Assembly: GCA_031378125.1 (NCBI GenBank)
Contig: JANNDW010000371.1
Coordinates: forward strand, 1 to 10,079
Length of the DNA: 10,079 bases
Origin: LGRD01 sp031378125
GTDB lineage: Bacteria > Pseudomonadota > Gammaproteobacteria > Burkholderiales > Burkholderiaceae_C
Direction: 5' to 3'
Both the position numbers and the translations under genes were made by a program. Below the pieces are notes generated by a model. That model searched no databases, was not told the origin of the DNA, and was given only the letters and a program-made list of their open reading frames with translations. Below, one piece after another: positions 1-6,652 of the stretch; position 1 is the stretch's first letter, and each line of letters opens with the position of its first letter.

Positions 1-1259
1 TCTCCGGCACCTCGCTCGAAGGCACCTACGGCCTGCGCAACTACCACAACATGCTGCTCGACAACGCCTTCGGCAACTACCGCCAAGTGCTGAAAAAGGT
101 GGTGCTGTCGCCGGTGATGGGCGACTTCCTGAACAACGCCAACAACGACAAGGCGGCGCCGAACGAAAACTTCGCACGCGAGTTGCTGCAGCTGTTTTCC
201 ATCGGCACCTGCCAACTCAATGCCGACGGCAGCCTCAAGGGCGGCGTGTGCACCGCCACCTACAGCAACGACGTGGTGCGCAACTATGCCTATGCACTGA
301 CCGGCTGGACCTACCCGGCCGGCGGCGCCACCAGCTATGGCTGCTACCCCGCCGGTGCCAACTGCCGTTTCTATGGTGGCGACATGGTGCCGGCAGCCGC
401 CTACCACGACACCGCCGAGCGGCCGCTGCTGTCCGGCCTGAAGGTGGCTGCCTCCAGCAACGCCGCCGGCGCGCTGGAAACCGTGCTGGACAGCCTGATG
501 GCGCACCCCAACACCGCGCCCTTCATCGCCAAGCAAATGATCCAGCACCTGGTGACGAGCAACCCGTCGCCGGCCTATGTTCAGCGGGTTGTGGGCGCGT
601 TCACCAGCGGCCGCTTCACCAGCGGCGCCAAGACCTTCGGCGCGGGCGCGAACGGCGACCTGGCCGCCACCGTGGCGGCCGTGCTGCTGGATGCCGATGC
701 ACGCTCCGCGACGCGTACCGCCAACGCAGGCCAGCTGCGCCCCCCCGTGCTGATGTTCACCGGCGTGCTGCGCGCGTTGAACGGCAAGACCGACGGTGAA
801 ACACTGGCCTGGTGGTGGGGCCAAACCTTGAGCCAGCACATGTTCCGCCCGCCGTCGGTGTTCAGCTTCTACCCAAGCGACTATCCGGTGGCCGGCACAC
901 CGTTGGTGGGCCCGGCGTTCGGCATCCACAACGTCAACGGCGCGCTGGAGCGCCTCAACTTCCTGACCTACCTGCTCGACTGGGACGGCTCCGCCGCCGA
1001 TGCCAACCTGCCATCCGCGATCGGCACCAAGGCGGATCTGAGCGCCTTCATCACCGATGCGGCCGATGCCACCAAGCTGGTCGACCGCCTCTCGAATCTG
1101 GCGCTGGGCCAGGCGCTGCCGGCCACGCCACGTGCCGAGGTCATCAAGGCCGTGTCGTGGTGGACCTCGTCCACCGACTCGGCCAACTGGCAACGCAACC
1201 GGGTGCGGGCCGCGGCCTACCTGGTCTTCGCATCGCCCAACTACCAGGTCCAGCGCTGA
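1..1259 (+). CDS. DUF1800 family protein, C-terminal part (5' end outside window)
   Basis: The reading frame is open from the left edge (first full codon at position 3) to TGA at 1257-1259, giving 418 residues. The first ATG inside the window (51) is internal: the upstream codons read SGTSLEGTYGLRNYHN, which fits the family. DUF1800 hallmarks are visible: PNENFARELLQLFSIG (about residues 53-68 of the visible part), ALTGW, YHDTAERPLL, HPNTAPFIAKQMIQHLVTSN, and a GDLAATVAAVLLDADAR segment followed by QLRPPVL. DUF1800 proteins are usually exported and have no established biochemical role. Two close cysteine pairs (in CQLNADGSLKGGVC and CYPAGANC) would suit disulfides outside the cytoplasm, which is inference. 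The signal peptide cannot be seen. The gene is followed after 10 nt by a DUF1501 gene, a recurrent pairing in bacteria, so the two are probably cotranscribed. Family assignment is firm; function is unknown. Confidence 0.9.
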   Translation, partial: SGTSLEGTYGLRNYHNMLLDNAFGNYRQVLKKVVLSPVMGDFLNNANNDKAAPNENFARELLQLFSIGTCQLNADGSLKGGVCTATYSNDVVRNYAYALTGWTYPAGGATSYGCYPAGANCRFYGGDMVPAAAYHDTAERPLLSGLKVAASSNAAGALETVLDSLMAHPNTAPFIAKQMIQHLVTSNPSPAYVQRVVGAFTSGRFTSGAKTFGAGANGDLAATVAAVLLDADARSATRTANAGQLRPPVLMFTGVLRALNGKTDGETLAWWWGQTLSQHMFRPPSVFSFYPSDYPVAGTPLVGPAFGIHNVNGALERLNFLTYLLDWDGSAADANLPSAIGTKADLSAFITDAADATKLVDRLSNLALGQALPATPRAEVIKAVSWWTSSTDSANWQRNRVRAAAYLVFASPNYQVQR

Positions 1260-1264
1260 GGAGG
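1259..1264 (+). promoter_or_regulatory. Shine-Dalgarno site of the DUF1501 gene
   Basis: AGGAGG begins on the last base of the upstream TGA stop and lies 5 nt before the ATG at 1270. It fixes the start of the DUF1501 gene inside a reading frame that is open much further upstream, and it supports translation from the same mRNA as the DUF1800 gene. Confidence 0.85.
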
Positions 1265-1269
1265 CCGCC

Positions 1270-2745
1270 ATGAGAAACACGAACGGTATGAACAACGCCA
1301 CCGCCACCGCCAGCACCACCTTCCTGCAGCGCAGGCAATGGCTGAAGACCTCCGGCACCGCGCTGGCCGGCGCTTTGGGCGCGGCCAGCATCGGCCACTT
1401 GATGCTGGGCGCCAAGCCTGCGTTCGCGGCCGACTACAAAGCGCTGGTGTGCGTGTTTCTGTACGGCGGCAACGACGGCCTGAACACCATCGTGCCCACC
1501 GACACCGCCCGCTACACGCAGTACAGCGGCGTGCGCGCCGGCCTGGCCCTGCCCAAGGCGAACCTGCTGGCGCTGGCCGGCAGCGACTATGGCCTGCACC
1601 CGGCGCTGTCGGCGCTGAGTTCGGTGTGGACCGAAGGCAAACTGGCGCCGGTGTTCAACGTCGGCCCGCTGTTCGCGCCGCTCACGAAGGCGCAATTCCG
1701 CGCCGCGCCGGACAGCAGCGACTTGGTGCCCGACAGCCTGTTTTCGCATTCCGACCAGCAGGTGCTGTGGGAAACCGGCAGCACCGACGCGCTGACCCGC
1801 ACCGGCTGGGGCGGCCGCGCGAGCCAGGCGCTGGCCACCGTCAACCCGGTGATCTCGCTCGGCGGCAACGGCCGCTTCGGGCTGGAAGGGTTGCGCTCAC
1901 CGCTGGTGCTGCCCGGGCCCGGCTCGACCTTCGGTGCCTACGGCACGCAGCCCGCCGACCTGGCATGGGCACCCAACCAACTGCGCAAAGCGGCGCTCGA
2001 TTCGCTCTACGCGCAAACACAGGAGCTCACGCTGGCCAGCGCGCAGACACAGATGCAGCGCGACGCTTTCGGCATCTCGCAACGCCTGGCGGCGGTGGTT
2101 AAAACGCAGCCCGGCGACGCCGACGCCTCCGCGCAGATCAACGCCGGCTTCGCACCGATCATTGCCAACGGCAAGGTCACCACCGGCCTGGGCCGGCAGC
2201 TCTACCAGGTGGCCAAGCTGGTGGCCGCCAATGCCACCGTGCTGGGCAACCGGCAAATGTTCTTCACCGAGCTGGGCGGCTTCGACACGCACAGCGGCCA
2301 ATTGGTCACCGGCAGCACGACCGAAGGCGACCATGCCCGCCTGCTGAAGGAGCTGGGCGATGCGCTGGGTGCGTTCCACGCCGCGATGAAGAACCTGGGC
2401 CTGGCGGATGCGGTGACCACCTTCACGCAAAGCGATTTCGGCCGCACCTTCAAGCCCAACAACAGCACCGGCACCGACCATGCGTGGGGTAATCAGCACC
2501 TGGTGCTGGGCGGGGCAGTGAAGGGTGGCGCCACCTACGGCAGCTACCCCGAGCTGGTGCTCGGCGGCCTCAACGACGTGGGCGTCGATTCGTGGGAGCT
2601 GCAGGGCCGCTGGCTGCCCACCACCTCGGTGGACCAGTACGCCGCGACGCTGCTCGGCTGGTTCGGAGCCAGCGATTCGCAGCTCGACAGCGTGCTGCCG
2701 AACCTGAAGAACTTCGGCAGCGCCAGGCGGCTGGCGTTTTTGTAG
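1270..2745 (+). CDS. DUF1501 domain protein, Tat-exported
   Basis: This 491-residue protein starts at the ATG just after a strong AGGAGG and ends at TAG. The N-terminus has a twin-arginine signal: RRQWLK at 21-26, then a hydrophobic Ala/Gly-rich stretch and a likely cleavage site after AFA (residue 53). That predicts folded export to the periplasm or cell surface. DUF1501 landmarks are FLYGGNDGLN (63-72), GGFDTH (336-341), DFGRTF (389-394), and TGTDHAWGNQH with D403, H404 and W406. The DUF1501 family is related to the alkaline phosphatase/sulfatase superfamily, and the conserved Asp/His positions are candidate metal ligands by analogy only. No enzymatic activity is established for the family. 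It lies 10 nt after a DUF1800 gene, its usual partner, and the two are presumably exported and act together. Length is normal and no damage is seen. Family assignment is secure; substrate unknown. Confidence 0.92.
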   Translation: MRNTNGMNNATATASTTFLQRRQWLKTSGTALAGALGAASIGHLMLGAKPAFAADYKALVCVFLYGGNDGLNTIVPTDTARYTQYSGVRAGLALPKANLLALAGSDYGLHPALSALSSVWTEGKLAPVFNVGPLFAPLTKAQFRAAPDSSDLVPDSLFSHSDQQVLWETGSTDALTRTGWGGRASQALATVNPVISLGGNGRFGLEGLRSPLVLPGPGSTFGAYGTQPADLAWAPNQLRKAALDSLYAQTQELTLASAQTQMQRDAFGISQRLAAVVKTQPGDADASAQINAGFAPIIANGKVTTGLGRQLYQVAKLVAANATVLGNRQMFFTELGGFDTHSGQLVTGSTTEGDHARLLKELGDALGAFHAAMKNLGLADAVTTFTQSDFGRTFKPNNSTGTDHAWGNQHLVLGGAVKGGATYGSYPELVLGGLNDVGVDSWELQGRWLPTTSVDQYAATLLGWFGASDSQLDSVLPNLKNFGSARRLAFL

Positions 2746-2765
2746 AAGTCACCTTCCCGTCACCT

Positions 2766-2782
2766 GCCCGTCGTACACGGGC
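2766..2782 (+). other. Small stem-loop between the DUF1501 gene and the kinase gene
   Basis: GCCCGT, a 5-nt loop (CGTAC), then ACGGGC form a perfect 6-bp stem 20 nt after the DUF1501 stop. There is no T-run after it, so it is at best a weak or factor-assisted terminator. The rest of the 146-nt gap (2746-2891) is very GC-rich, and no convincing sigma-70 promoter was seen there. Confidence 0.3.
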
Positions 2783-2891
2783 GCACCCTGTCGGCCGGCC
2801 GCGGCGGGCCGTCGCATGCCGCTTGGAGCCGGCCGGGGCAGGCTCGTACAGTTGGAGTCATCGCAAGATTGCACTCCCCGTACCGCACCGC

Positions 2892-4346
2892 ATGGCCGCC
2901 CTCCCGACACACTCAGGCTTTGCCTCGGCCTGGCACCGCTTTGCCGCGGCAGCGGTGCGCTTTTTCCACGCCTACGCCAACTGGCTGGTCGGCATCAGCT
3001 GGAAGAGCTTCTTCGTGCTGTCGCTGTTGCTGCTGGTGAGCACCGCCATCCTCAGCGAGCTGCCGCCGTTTACCTGGACGATCAGTGAATCGGTGACAAC
3101 GGTGGCGCGCGACACGCCAAAACCGCCGAAGCCGCCGAAGCCAAGCAATGCGCCGGGCGCCGCCGAGGCGCCCGACGCTTCCAAGCCCGAACCGGCCATC
3201 CGGATCGAGCGCCCCGACAAAGGCGACATCGAAATCTCCATCGGCAACGACGGTGTGCGCATCCGCAAGGGCAAGCCGCTGGCAGCCGATGCCGAGGCCG
3301 CCGCCGAGCGGGCGGCCAAAGCGGCTTCCGAAGTGGCCCGGTTGGCCGCGTCGGCCAGCGAGCGCGCTGTGGTCATCAAGCTGCCGCCGGGAGCCACGTC
3401 GGACGCGGTGCGCGCGGCGGTCGAAGAAGCGCGGCGGGAAATCATGGGCGCCATCGACGAAGCGCGGCAGGAGGCACAAGACGCAGCCGAAGCGGCCAAG
3501 GCCGACGCCGAACTGGCCACGGCCGAAGCAGCCAGCGTGCCGCGCACACGCATCCGCAAGGTGACGCTGGGCGACCACCTGTCCGACCTGGCGATGCTGT
3601 GGATTGCCGCCTCCATCATCACCAAGATCACCTACAAGGGCCGCATGCAGGCCGAGGTGAAGGCGGCGCAGGCGACCGAAACGGCCGAGTCCGAGTCGCT
3701 CAAGCGCCAGGTGGTCGAGGCGCGCATGGCCGCCATGCAGGCGCAAGTGGAGCCGCACTTTTTGTTCAACACGCTGGCCAGCATCGACCACCTGATCGAG
3801 ACCGACCCACCGCGCGCCAGCACCATGCAGAAAAACCTGATCGCACTGCTGCGCGCCAGCATGCCGACCTTGCGCGACACCCAGCCCGCGGCGCACAACC
3901 TGGGGCGCGAGATGGCGGTGATCAAGCCTTACCTCGAAATTTTGAAAGTGCGCATGGAAGAGCGGCTGCAGACCGAGGTGAACGTGCCCGACGGGCTGCT
4001 GTCGGCCGAGTTCCCGGCGATGATGATCCAGTCGCTGGTCGAAAACGCCATCAAGCACGGCCTGGAGCCCAAGCCCGAGGGGGGCCGCCTGACGGTGAAA
4101 GCCGAAATCAACCACGGCAAGCTGGCCGTCACCGTGGCCGACACCGGCCTGGGCTTCGGCAAGGCCGCCACGGCCGGCACCGGCGTGGGACTGAACAACA
4201 TTCGCGAGCGGCTCAAGCTGCTGTACGGCAACAAGGCATCGATGACGGTGGCCGAGAACCTGCCCACCGGCACCGTGGTGACCTTGACCGTGCCCTACCT
4301 GGCGCAGGCGCGTGAAGCAGAGGCATGGAAAGGAGAGGCGGCATGA
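2892..4346 (+). CDS. Sensor histidine kinase, LytS/YehU type, with unusual extracytoplasmic region
   Basis: This 484-residue membrane kinase autophosphorylates on His and passes phosphate to the response regulator encoded next. The start is the ATG at 2892. The frame is open further upstream but overlaps the DUF1501 gene, and no good ribosome site is seen. Domains: cytoplasmic N-terminus; first membrane helix about 37-55; a region of about 170 residues; second membrane helix about 230-246; a short helical linker; then the His_kinase domain with VEPHFLFNTL (phospho-acceptor H289). The HATPase part has an N-box SLVENAIKHG (N385), a G-box ADTGLGFG (D417) and GVGLNNIRERL (431-441). The inter-helix region has a PKPPKPPKP run (76-84), a possible beta segment (103-128) and an Ala/Glu-rich helical, probably coiled-coil, stretch (131-215). 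I recognise no known ligand-binding fold there. The stop overlaps the regulator start (ATGA). The kinase class is firm; the signal is unknown. Confidence 0.92.
   Translation: MAALPTHSGFASAWHRFAAAAVRFFHAYANWLVGISWKSFFVLSLLLLVSTAILSELPPFTWTISESVTTVARDTPKPPKPPKPSNAPGAAEAPDASKPEPAIRIERPDKGDIEISIGNDGVRIRKGKPLAADAEAAAERAAKAASEVARLAASASERAVVIKLPPGATSDAVRAAVEEARREIMGAIDEARQEAQDAAEAAKADAELATAEAASVPRTRIRKVTLGDHLSDLAMLWIAASIITKITYKGRMQAEVKAAQATETAESESLKRQVVEARMAAMQAQVEPHFLFNTLASIDHLIETDPPRASTMQKNLIALLRASMPTLRDTQPAAHNLGREMAVIKPYLEILKVRMEERLQTEVNVPDGLLSAEFPAMMIQSLVENAIKHGLEPKPEGGRLTVKAEINHGKLAVTVADTGLGFGKAATAGTGVGLNNIRERLKLLYGNKASMTVAENLPTGTVVTLTVPYLAQAREAEAWKGEAA
4331..4335 (+). promoter_or_regulatory. 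Shine-Dalgarno site fixing the response-regulator start
   Basis: AGGAG lies 7 nt before the ATG at 4343 and within the last codons of the kinase gene. It argues for the 4343 start rather than the in-frame ATG at 4325, which would place the ribosome site inside the coding region. It also supports translational coupling of kinase and regulator. Confidence 0.8.
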
Positions 4347-5230
4347 ACCAAGCCCACGCTTCGGCCGTGCGCGCCGTGATCGCCGACGACGAACGCCTGA
4401 TGCGCGAGCAACTGCGCGCCAGGCTGGCCGAGGTGTGGCCCGAGTTGCAGATCATGGCCGAGGCCAAGAACGGGCAAGAGGCGGTGCAGCTGACCGAACA
4501 ACACCACCCCGACCTGGTGTTCCTGGACATCCGCATGCCCGGCATGACCGGCGTCGAAGCGGCGCGTGCCATCGCGCAATTGCCGACCTTCGACGACGCA
4601 CCCGACGGCTGGCCCGGCTGCGAGCTGGTGTTCATCACCGCTTACGACCAGTACGCGATCGAGGCCTTTGAACAAGGCGTGGTCGACTACGTGCTCAAGC
4701 CGGCCGAGCGCGAGCGGCTCGCGGTCACGGTACAGCGCGTCAAGAAGCGCCTGGCACAGCGCGGCGCTGAACCGGCAGGCGATTTTGCGGACGGGCTCCG
4801 CAGCGGCGCCGCCGCGGGCGCGGACACAGGCACCGGTGTCGGCGCCGCCGGCATGCAGCAACTGCTGCAGCAGCTCAGCCGCCAGATGAACCCCGACGCC
4901 GCGCCGCACCTGCGCTGGATTCAGGCCGCGGTGGGCCAGAGCATCCAGATGATCCCGGTCGAAGACGTGCTGTTCTTCATCTCCGACGAGAAGTACACCC
5001 GGGTTCAGACCGCCTCGCTAGAGGCACTGATCCGCAAGCCCATCAAGGAGCTGCTCGACGAACTCGACGCCAGTGTGTTCTGGCAAATCCACCGCTCCAC
5101 CCTGGTCAACACCCGCGCCATTTCGGGCGTCAGCCGCGACATGCGCGGACGCCAGTTGGTGAGCGTGAAGGGGCATCCGGAGAAGCTGGAAGTAAGCCGC
5201 AGTTTTGCGGGGTTGTTCAAGGGCATGTGA
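4343..5230 (+). CDS. Response regulator, LytTR (AlgR/LytR) family
   Basis: This 295-residue DNA-binding regulator is the likely partner of the kinase upstream, whose TGA overlaps its ATG. The receiver domain covers about residues 9-130. The acidic pair is D15-D16, the phospho-acceptor is D62 in VFLDIRMPGMTG, the switch Thr is T99 in FITAYDQYAIEAF, and the conserved Lys is K119 in DYVLKP. A linker rich in Ala, Gly and Gln (about 135-180) follows. The C-terminal LytTR domain (about 185-293) carries VEDVLFFISDEKYTRV, FWQIHRSTLVN and a RGRQLVSVKG segment. LytTR domains bind short direct repeats in promoters and commonly control secreted or surface functions. Targets cannot be read here; the adjacent DUF1800/DUF1501 genes are one possibility, by position only. 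The first 70-bp repeat begins only 23 nt after the stop. Confidence 0.93.
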   Translation: MNQAHASAVRAVIADDERLMREQLRARLAEVWPELQIMAEAKNGQEAVQLTEQHHPDLVFLDIRMPGMTGVEAARAIAQLPTFDDAPDGWPGCELVFITAYDQYAIEAFEQGVVDYVLKPAERERLAVTVQRVKKRLAQRGAEPAGDFADGLRSGAAAGADTGTGVGAAGMQQLLQQLSRQMNPDAAPHLRWIQAAVGQSIQMIPVEDVLFFISDEKYTRVQTASLEALIRKPIKELLDELDASVFWQIHRSTLVNTRAISGVSRDMRGRQLVSVKGHPEKLEVSRSFAGLFKGM

Positions 5231-5253
5231 GCGAGGAAGCGAAGGGCGAGGGG

Positions 5254-5323
5254 CCCCGTTCACGGGGATCGACCAGCGTACGAGCGGGCGAGCATGACGG
5301 GCTCGATGCCCGTCTTGCGAGAA
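5254..5323. repeat. 70-bp direct repeat, copy 1
   Basis: This 70-base unit is identical, base for base, to 5346-5415 (period 92). It holds two hairpins: CCCCG-TTCA-CGGGG at 5254-5267, and GACGGGC-TCGAT-GCCCGTC at 5296-5314. The second stem continues past one T-T mismatch with GCA/TGC to span 5292-5318. The sequence just upstream (GTGAGCGAGGAAGCGAAGGG...) is itself similar to the sequence upstream of copy 2. No T-run follows. It may be a member of a dispersed intergenic repeat family, a processed 3' RNA structure, or a termination or mRNA-stability element. Confidence 0.9.
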
Positions 5324-5345
5324 CAACCGTGAGCGAAGGCAGAGC

Positions 5346-5415
5346 CCCCGTTCACGGGGATCGACCAGCGTACGAGCGGGCGAGCATGACGGGCTCGATG
5401 CCCGTCTTGCGAGAA
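5346..5415. repeat. 70-bp direct repeat, copy 2
   Basis: This copy is identical to 5254-5323 over all 70 bases and is separated from it by 22 nt (5324-5345). It contains the same hairpins at 5346-5359 and 5388-5406. Both repeats are preceded by a GTGAGCGA-like segment, so the original duplicated unit was probably about 92 bp with divergence in the spacer. The whole gene-free stretch 5231-5596 (366 nt) consists of these two repeats plus about 180 nt of leader for the next gene. Confidence 0.9.
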
Positions 5416-5513
5416 TTCCCGCGGCAAGCGATCCGATTGCCCAGCCTTGCGTGGGCCCCCGCACAGATCGAACCGCCGGTGCGGCTCAGACCGGGATGCA
5501 AAATCATGCGTCC

Positions 5514-5545
5514 GACGAGGTTTAGCGAGCGTAAAACCCGTCGTC
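5514..5545 (+). other. Imperfect stem-loop upstream of the small secreted protein gene
   Basis: GACGAGGTTT (5514-5523) pairs with AAACC (5534-5538) and, after a 2-nt CG bulge, TCGTC (5541-5545), giving 10 bp around a 10-nt loop. It ends about 50 nt before the ATG at 5597, so it would lie in the 5' leader if transcription begins upstream. It could be a terminator-like or regulatory RNA structure. No known riboswitch pattern is recognised. Confidence 0.35.
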
Positions 5546-5596
5546 GCGGCGCAGTTCAGGCGCGTTGTTGATGAACGAACAATCTCGGAGGAAACC

Positions 5597-6052
5597 ATGA
5601 AAAAACGCTTCGCTTTGATTCTTGCCGCCAGCGCCATCGGCCCCGCCGTTGCGCAAACCAGCGTGGGCGTTTCGATCGGCATCAACCAGCCCGGCGTGTA
5701 TGGGCGAATCAACATCGGCGAGATTCCGAGACCGGCCCTGGTGCTGCCCCAACCGGTCATCATCGTGCCTTCGCGGGTTGCGGCGGAGCGGCAACCGATC
5801 TACCTCTACGTGCCGCCGGTCCACCAGCAAGACTGGGGTCGGCACTGCGGCCGCTACAGCGCCTGCGGCCAGCCGGTGTACTTCGTTCAGGACCAATGGG
5901 TACGCGAACGCTATCAACAGGAACACCCGGGTTGGGATCGCGGGCGCCACCGGGGCTGGGACAAGCGGGATGGCCGTGGTGAGGGCCGCGGCCATGGGCG
6001 CGGCAACGACAATGACAAGGGCAAGGGCAAAGGCCACGAGCGTCGCGACTGA
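5597..6052 (+). CDS. Small Sec-exported protein of unknown function with charged Gly-rich tail
   Basis: This 151-residue protein starts at the ATG 5 nt after a clear GGAGG (5587-5591). The frame is open further upstream, but that would pass through the repeats and precede the signal peptide. The N-terminus MKKRFALILAASAIGPAVA is a Sec signal peptide with likely cleavage after AVA (about residue 19). The mature part has a short hydrophobic Pro/Val segment, then a core with YLYVPPVHQQDW, a Cys pair (in HCGRYSACG) and PVYFVQDQWV. Similar small exported proteins with this core occur in Burkholderiales; this is from memory, and no function is known to me. The last 35 or so residues are rich in Gly, Arg, Lys, Asp, Asn and His, and are probably disordered and able to bind polyanions or metals (inference). 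It stands alone, between the repeats and a convergent toxin-antitoxin locus. Confidence 0.8.
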   Translation: MKKRFALILAASAIGPAVAQTSVGVSIGINQPGVYGRINIGEIPRPALVLPQPVIIVPSRVAAERQPIYLYVPPVHQQDWGRHCGRYSACGQPVYFVQDQWVRERYQQEHPGWDRGRHRGWDKRDGRGEGRGHGRGNDNDKGKGKGHERRD

Positions 6053-6060
6053 AGGAGCGC

Positions 6061-6081
6061 TCGGCCACGGAGAAAGGCCGA
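6061..6081 (+). terminator. Possible weak terminator hairpin after the small secreted protein gene
   Basis: TCGGCC, a 9-nt loop, then GGCCGA form a perfect 6-bp stem starting 9 nt after the stop codon. An alternative pairing GCCACG/CGTGGC overlaps it. There is no T-run, so intrinsic termination is doubtful. Confidence 0.3.
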
Positions 6082-6104
6082 TCGTGGCGCACCGCCCAGC
6101 GACA

Positions 6105-6187
6105 CTTTGGCGTCATCGAGTGCCTTGCAGCATTCGTCGAGAAAATGTGAAGACGGGGTGAGCTTTGCGAGCCCGATGACGCCCAAG
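6105..6187. repeat. 16-bp imperfect inverted repeat in a convergent intergenic region
   Basis: CTTTGGCGTCATCGAG (6105-6120) is matched by the reverse complement of CCCGATGACGCCCAAG (6172-6187). Fourteen of 16 positions agree, including a perfect 10-bp core GGCGTCATCG/CGATGACGCC. The arms are 51 nt apart. The gap between the two convergent genes (6053-6234) holds no gene I can support. The repeat could be a bidirectional terminator or stability structure, a REP/BIME-like element, or a remnant of a small mobile element; the sequence alone does not decide. Confidence 0.6.
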
Positions 6188-6234
6188 CCTTCGTTGCAGC
6201 GGCAAGCGCGCGCCGGCGTCCGGACCGATCCGTC

Positions 6235-6642
6235 TCAGCTTGCCTCGAACGGGTTCAACAGCCGCACGTCGAAGTGCGCAAAGTCGTTGACATTGCGCGT
6301 CACCACCGTCAACTTGTGAACCATCGCGGTGGCCGCGATCATCGCGTCCTCGTACAACGTGTCGGACTTTCGGTGCATCAATGGCGCCCAGACTCGAAAG
6401 GTGGCGGCGTCCATCGCATGCACCTTGTATGAAGCGGCGACCATGTCGGCCCAGGCTTCGATCTCGGCCGCTTTGCCGGCGTCCTGCTCGCGCGTCAGCT
6501 CGACGCCGGCCTGGATTGCGCCGAGCGTGACCGCCGACAAGTGCAGGTCGGTATCGGCAGTGGAATGCAGCCACGCCAAAACGCCGCCGTGAGGACGCGG
6601 TTTGCGGAGTTCCGAAATGACGTTGGTGTCGAGCAGGTACAT
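6235..6642 (-). CDS. vapC: PIN-domain toxin of the VapC/FitB family, with altered active site
   Basis: This 135-residue protein has the PIN fold of type II toxins, which are Mg-dependent ribonucleases held inactive by their antitoxin. Visible features are MYLLDTNVISE with catalytic D5, the IEAWADMV helix (61-68), MHRKSDTLYEDAMIAATAM with D99, and VVTRNVNDF with D120. The family normally has a Glu in the motif LGEIxxG, which supplies the fourth metal-binding acid. Here the motif reads LGAIQAGVE, so residue 42 is Ala (codon GCA at 6519-6517, one base from GAA). E48 is also normally present and is unlikely to replace it. The toxin may therefore be weakened or dead. The gene starts 10 nt after the antitoxin stop, in the usual antitoxin-then-toxin order. 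Its right-hand neighbour is the antitoxin; its 3' end faces the convergent inverted repeat. Confidence 0.9.
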   Translation of the reverse strand: MYLLDTNVISELRKPRPHGGVLAWLHSTADTDLHLSAVTLGAIQAGVELTREQDAGKAAEIEAWADMVAASYKVHAMDAATFRVWAPLMHRKSDTLYEDAMIAATAMVHKLTVVTRNVNDFAHFDVRLLNPFEAS

Positions 6643-6652
6643 CCGCGTCCCG

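Noticed and set aside
1057..1269. Longer N-terminus for the DUF1501 protein
   Set aside because: The extra residues overlap the DUF1800 gene and would bury the twin-arginine signal; AGGAGG directly before the ATG at 1270 decides the start.
2848..2856. LytTR-type binding site upstream of the kinase gene (ACAGTTGGA)
   Set aside because: It fits the LytTR half-site at eight of nine positions by eye, but no second half-site at the expected spacing was found; a single short match is expected by chance.
2913..4115. A 400-codon open frame on the minus strand opposite the kinase gene
   Set aside because: Its residue make-up (runs of Gly, Arg, His, Leu) is what results from reading a high-GC gene antisense; the plus-strand kinase has clear motifs throughout.
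5254..5415. CRISPR array
   Set aside because: There are only two copies, the unit is 70 bp with a 22-nt spacer, and no cas gene is present.
5914..6186. A 90-codon minus-strand open frame through the convergent gap
   Set aside because: It begins at TTG without a ribosome site and its latter half is antisense to the Gly/Arg-rich tail of the secreted protein; no family is recognisable.
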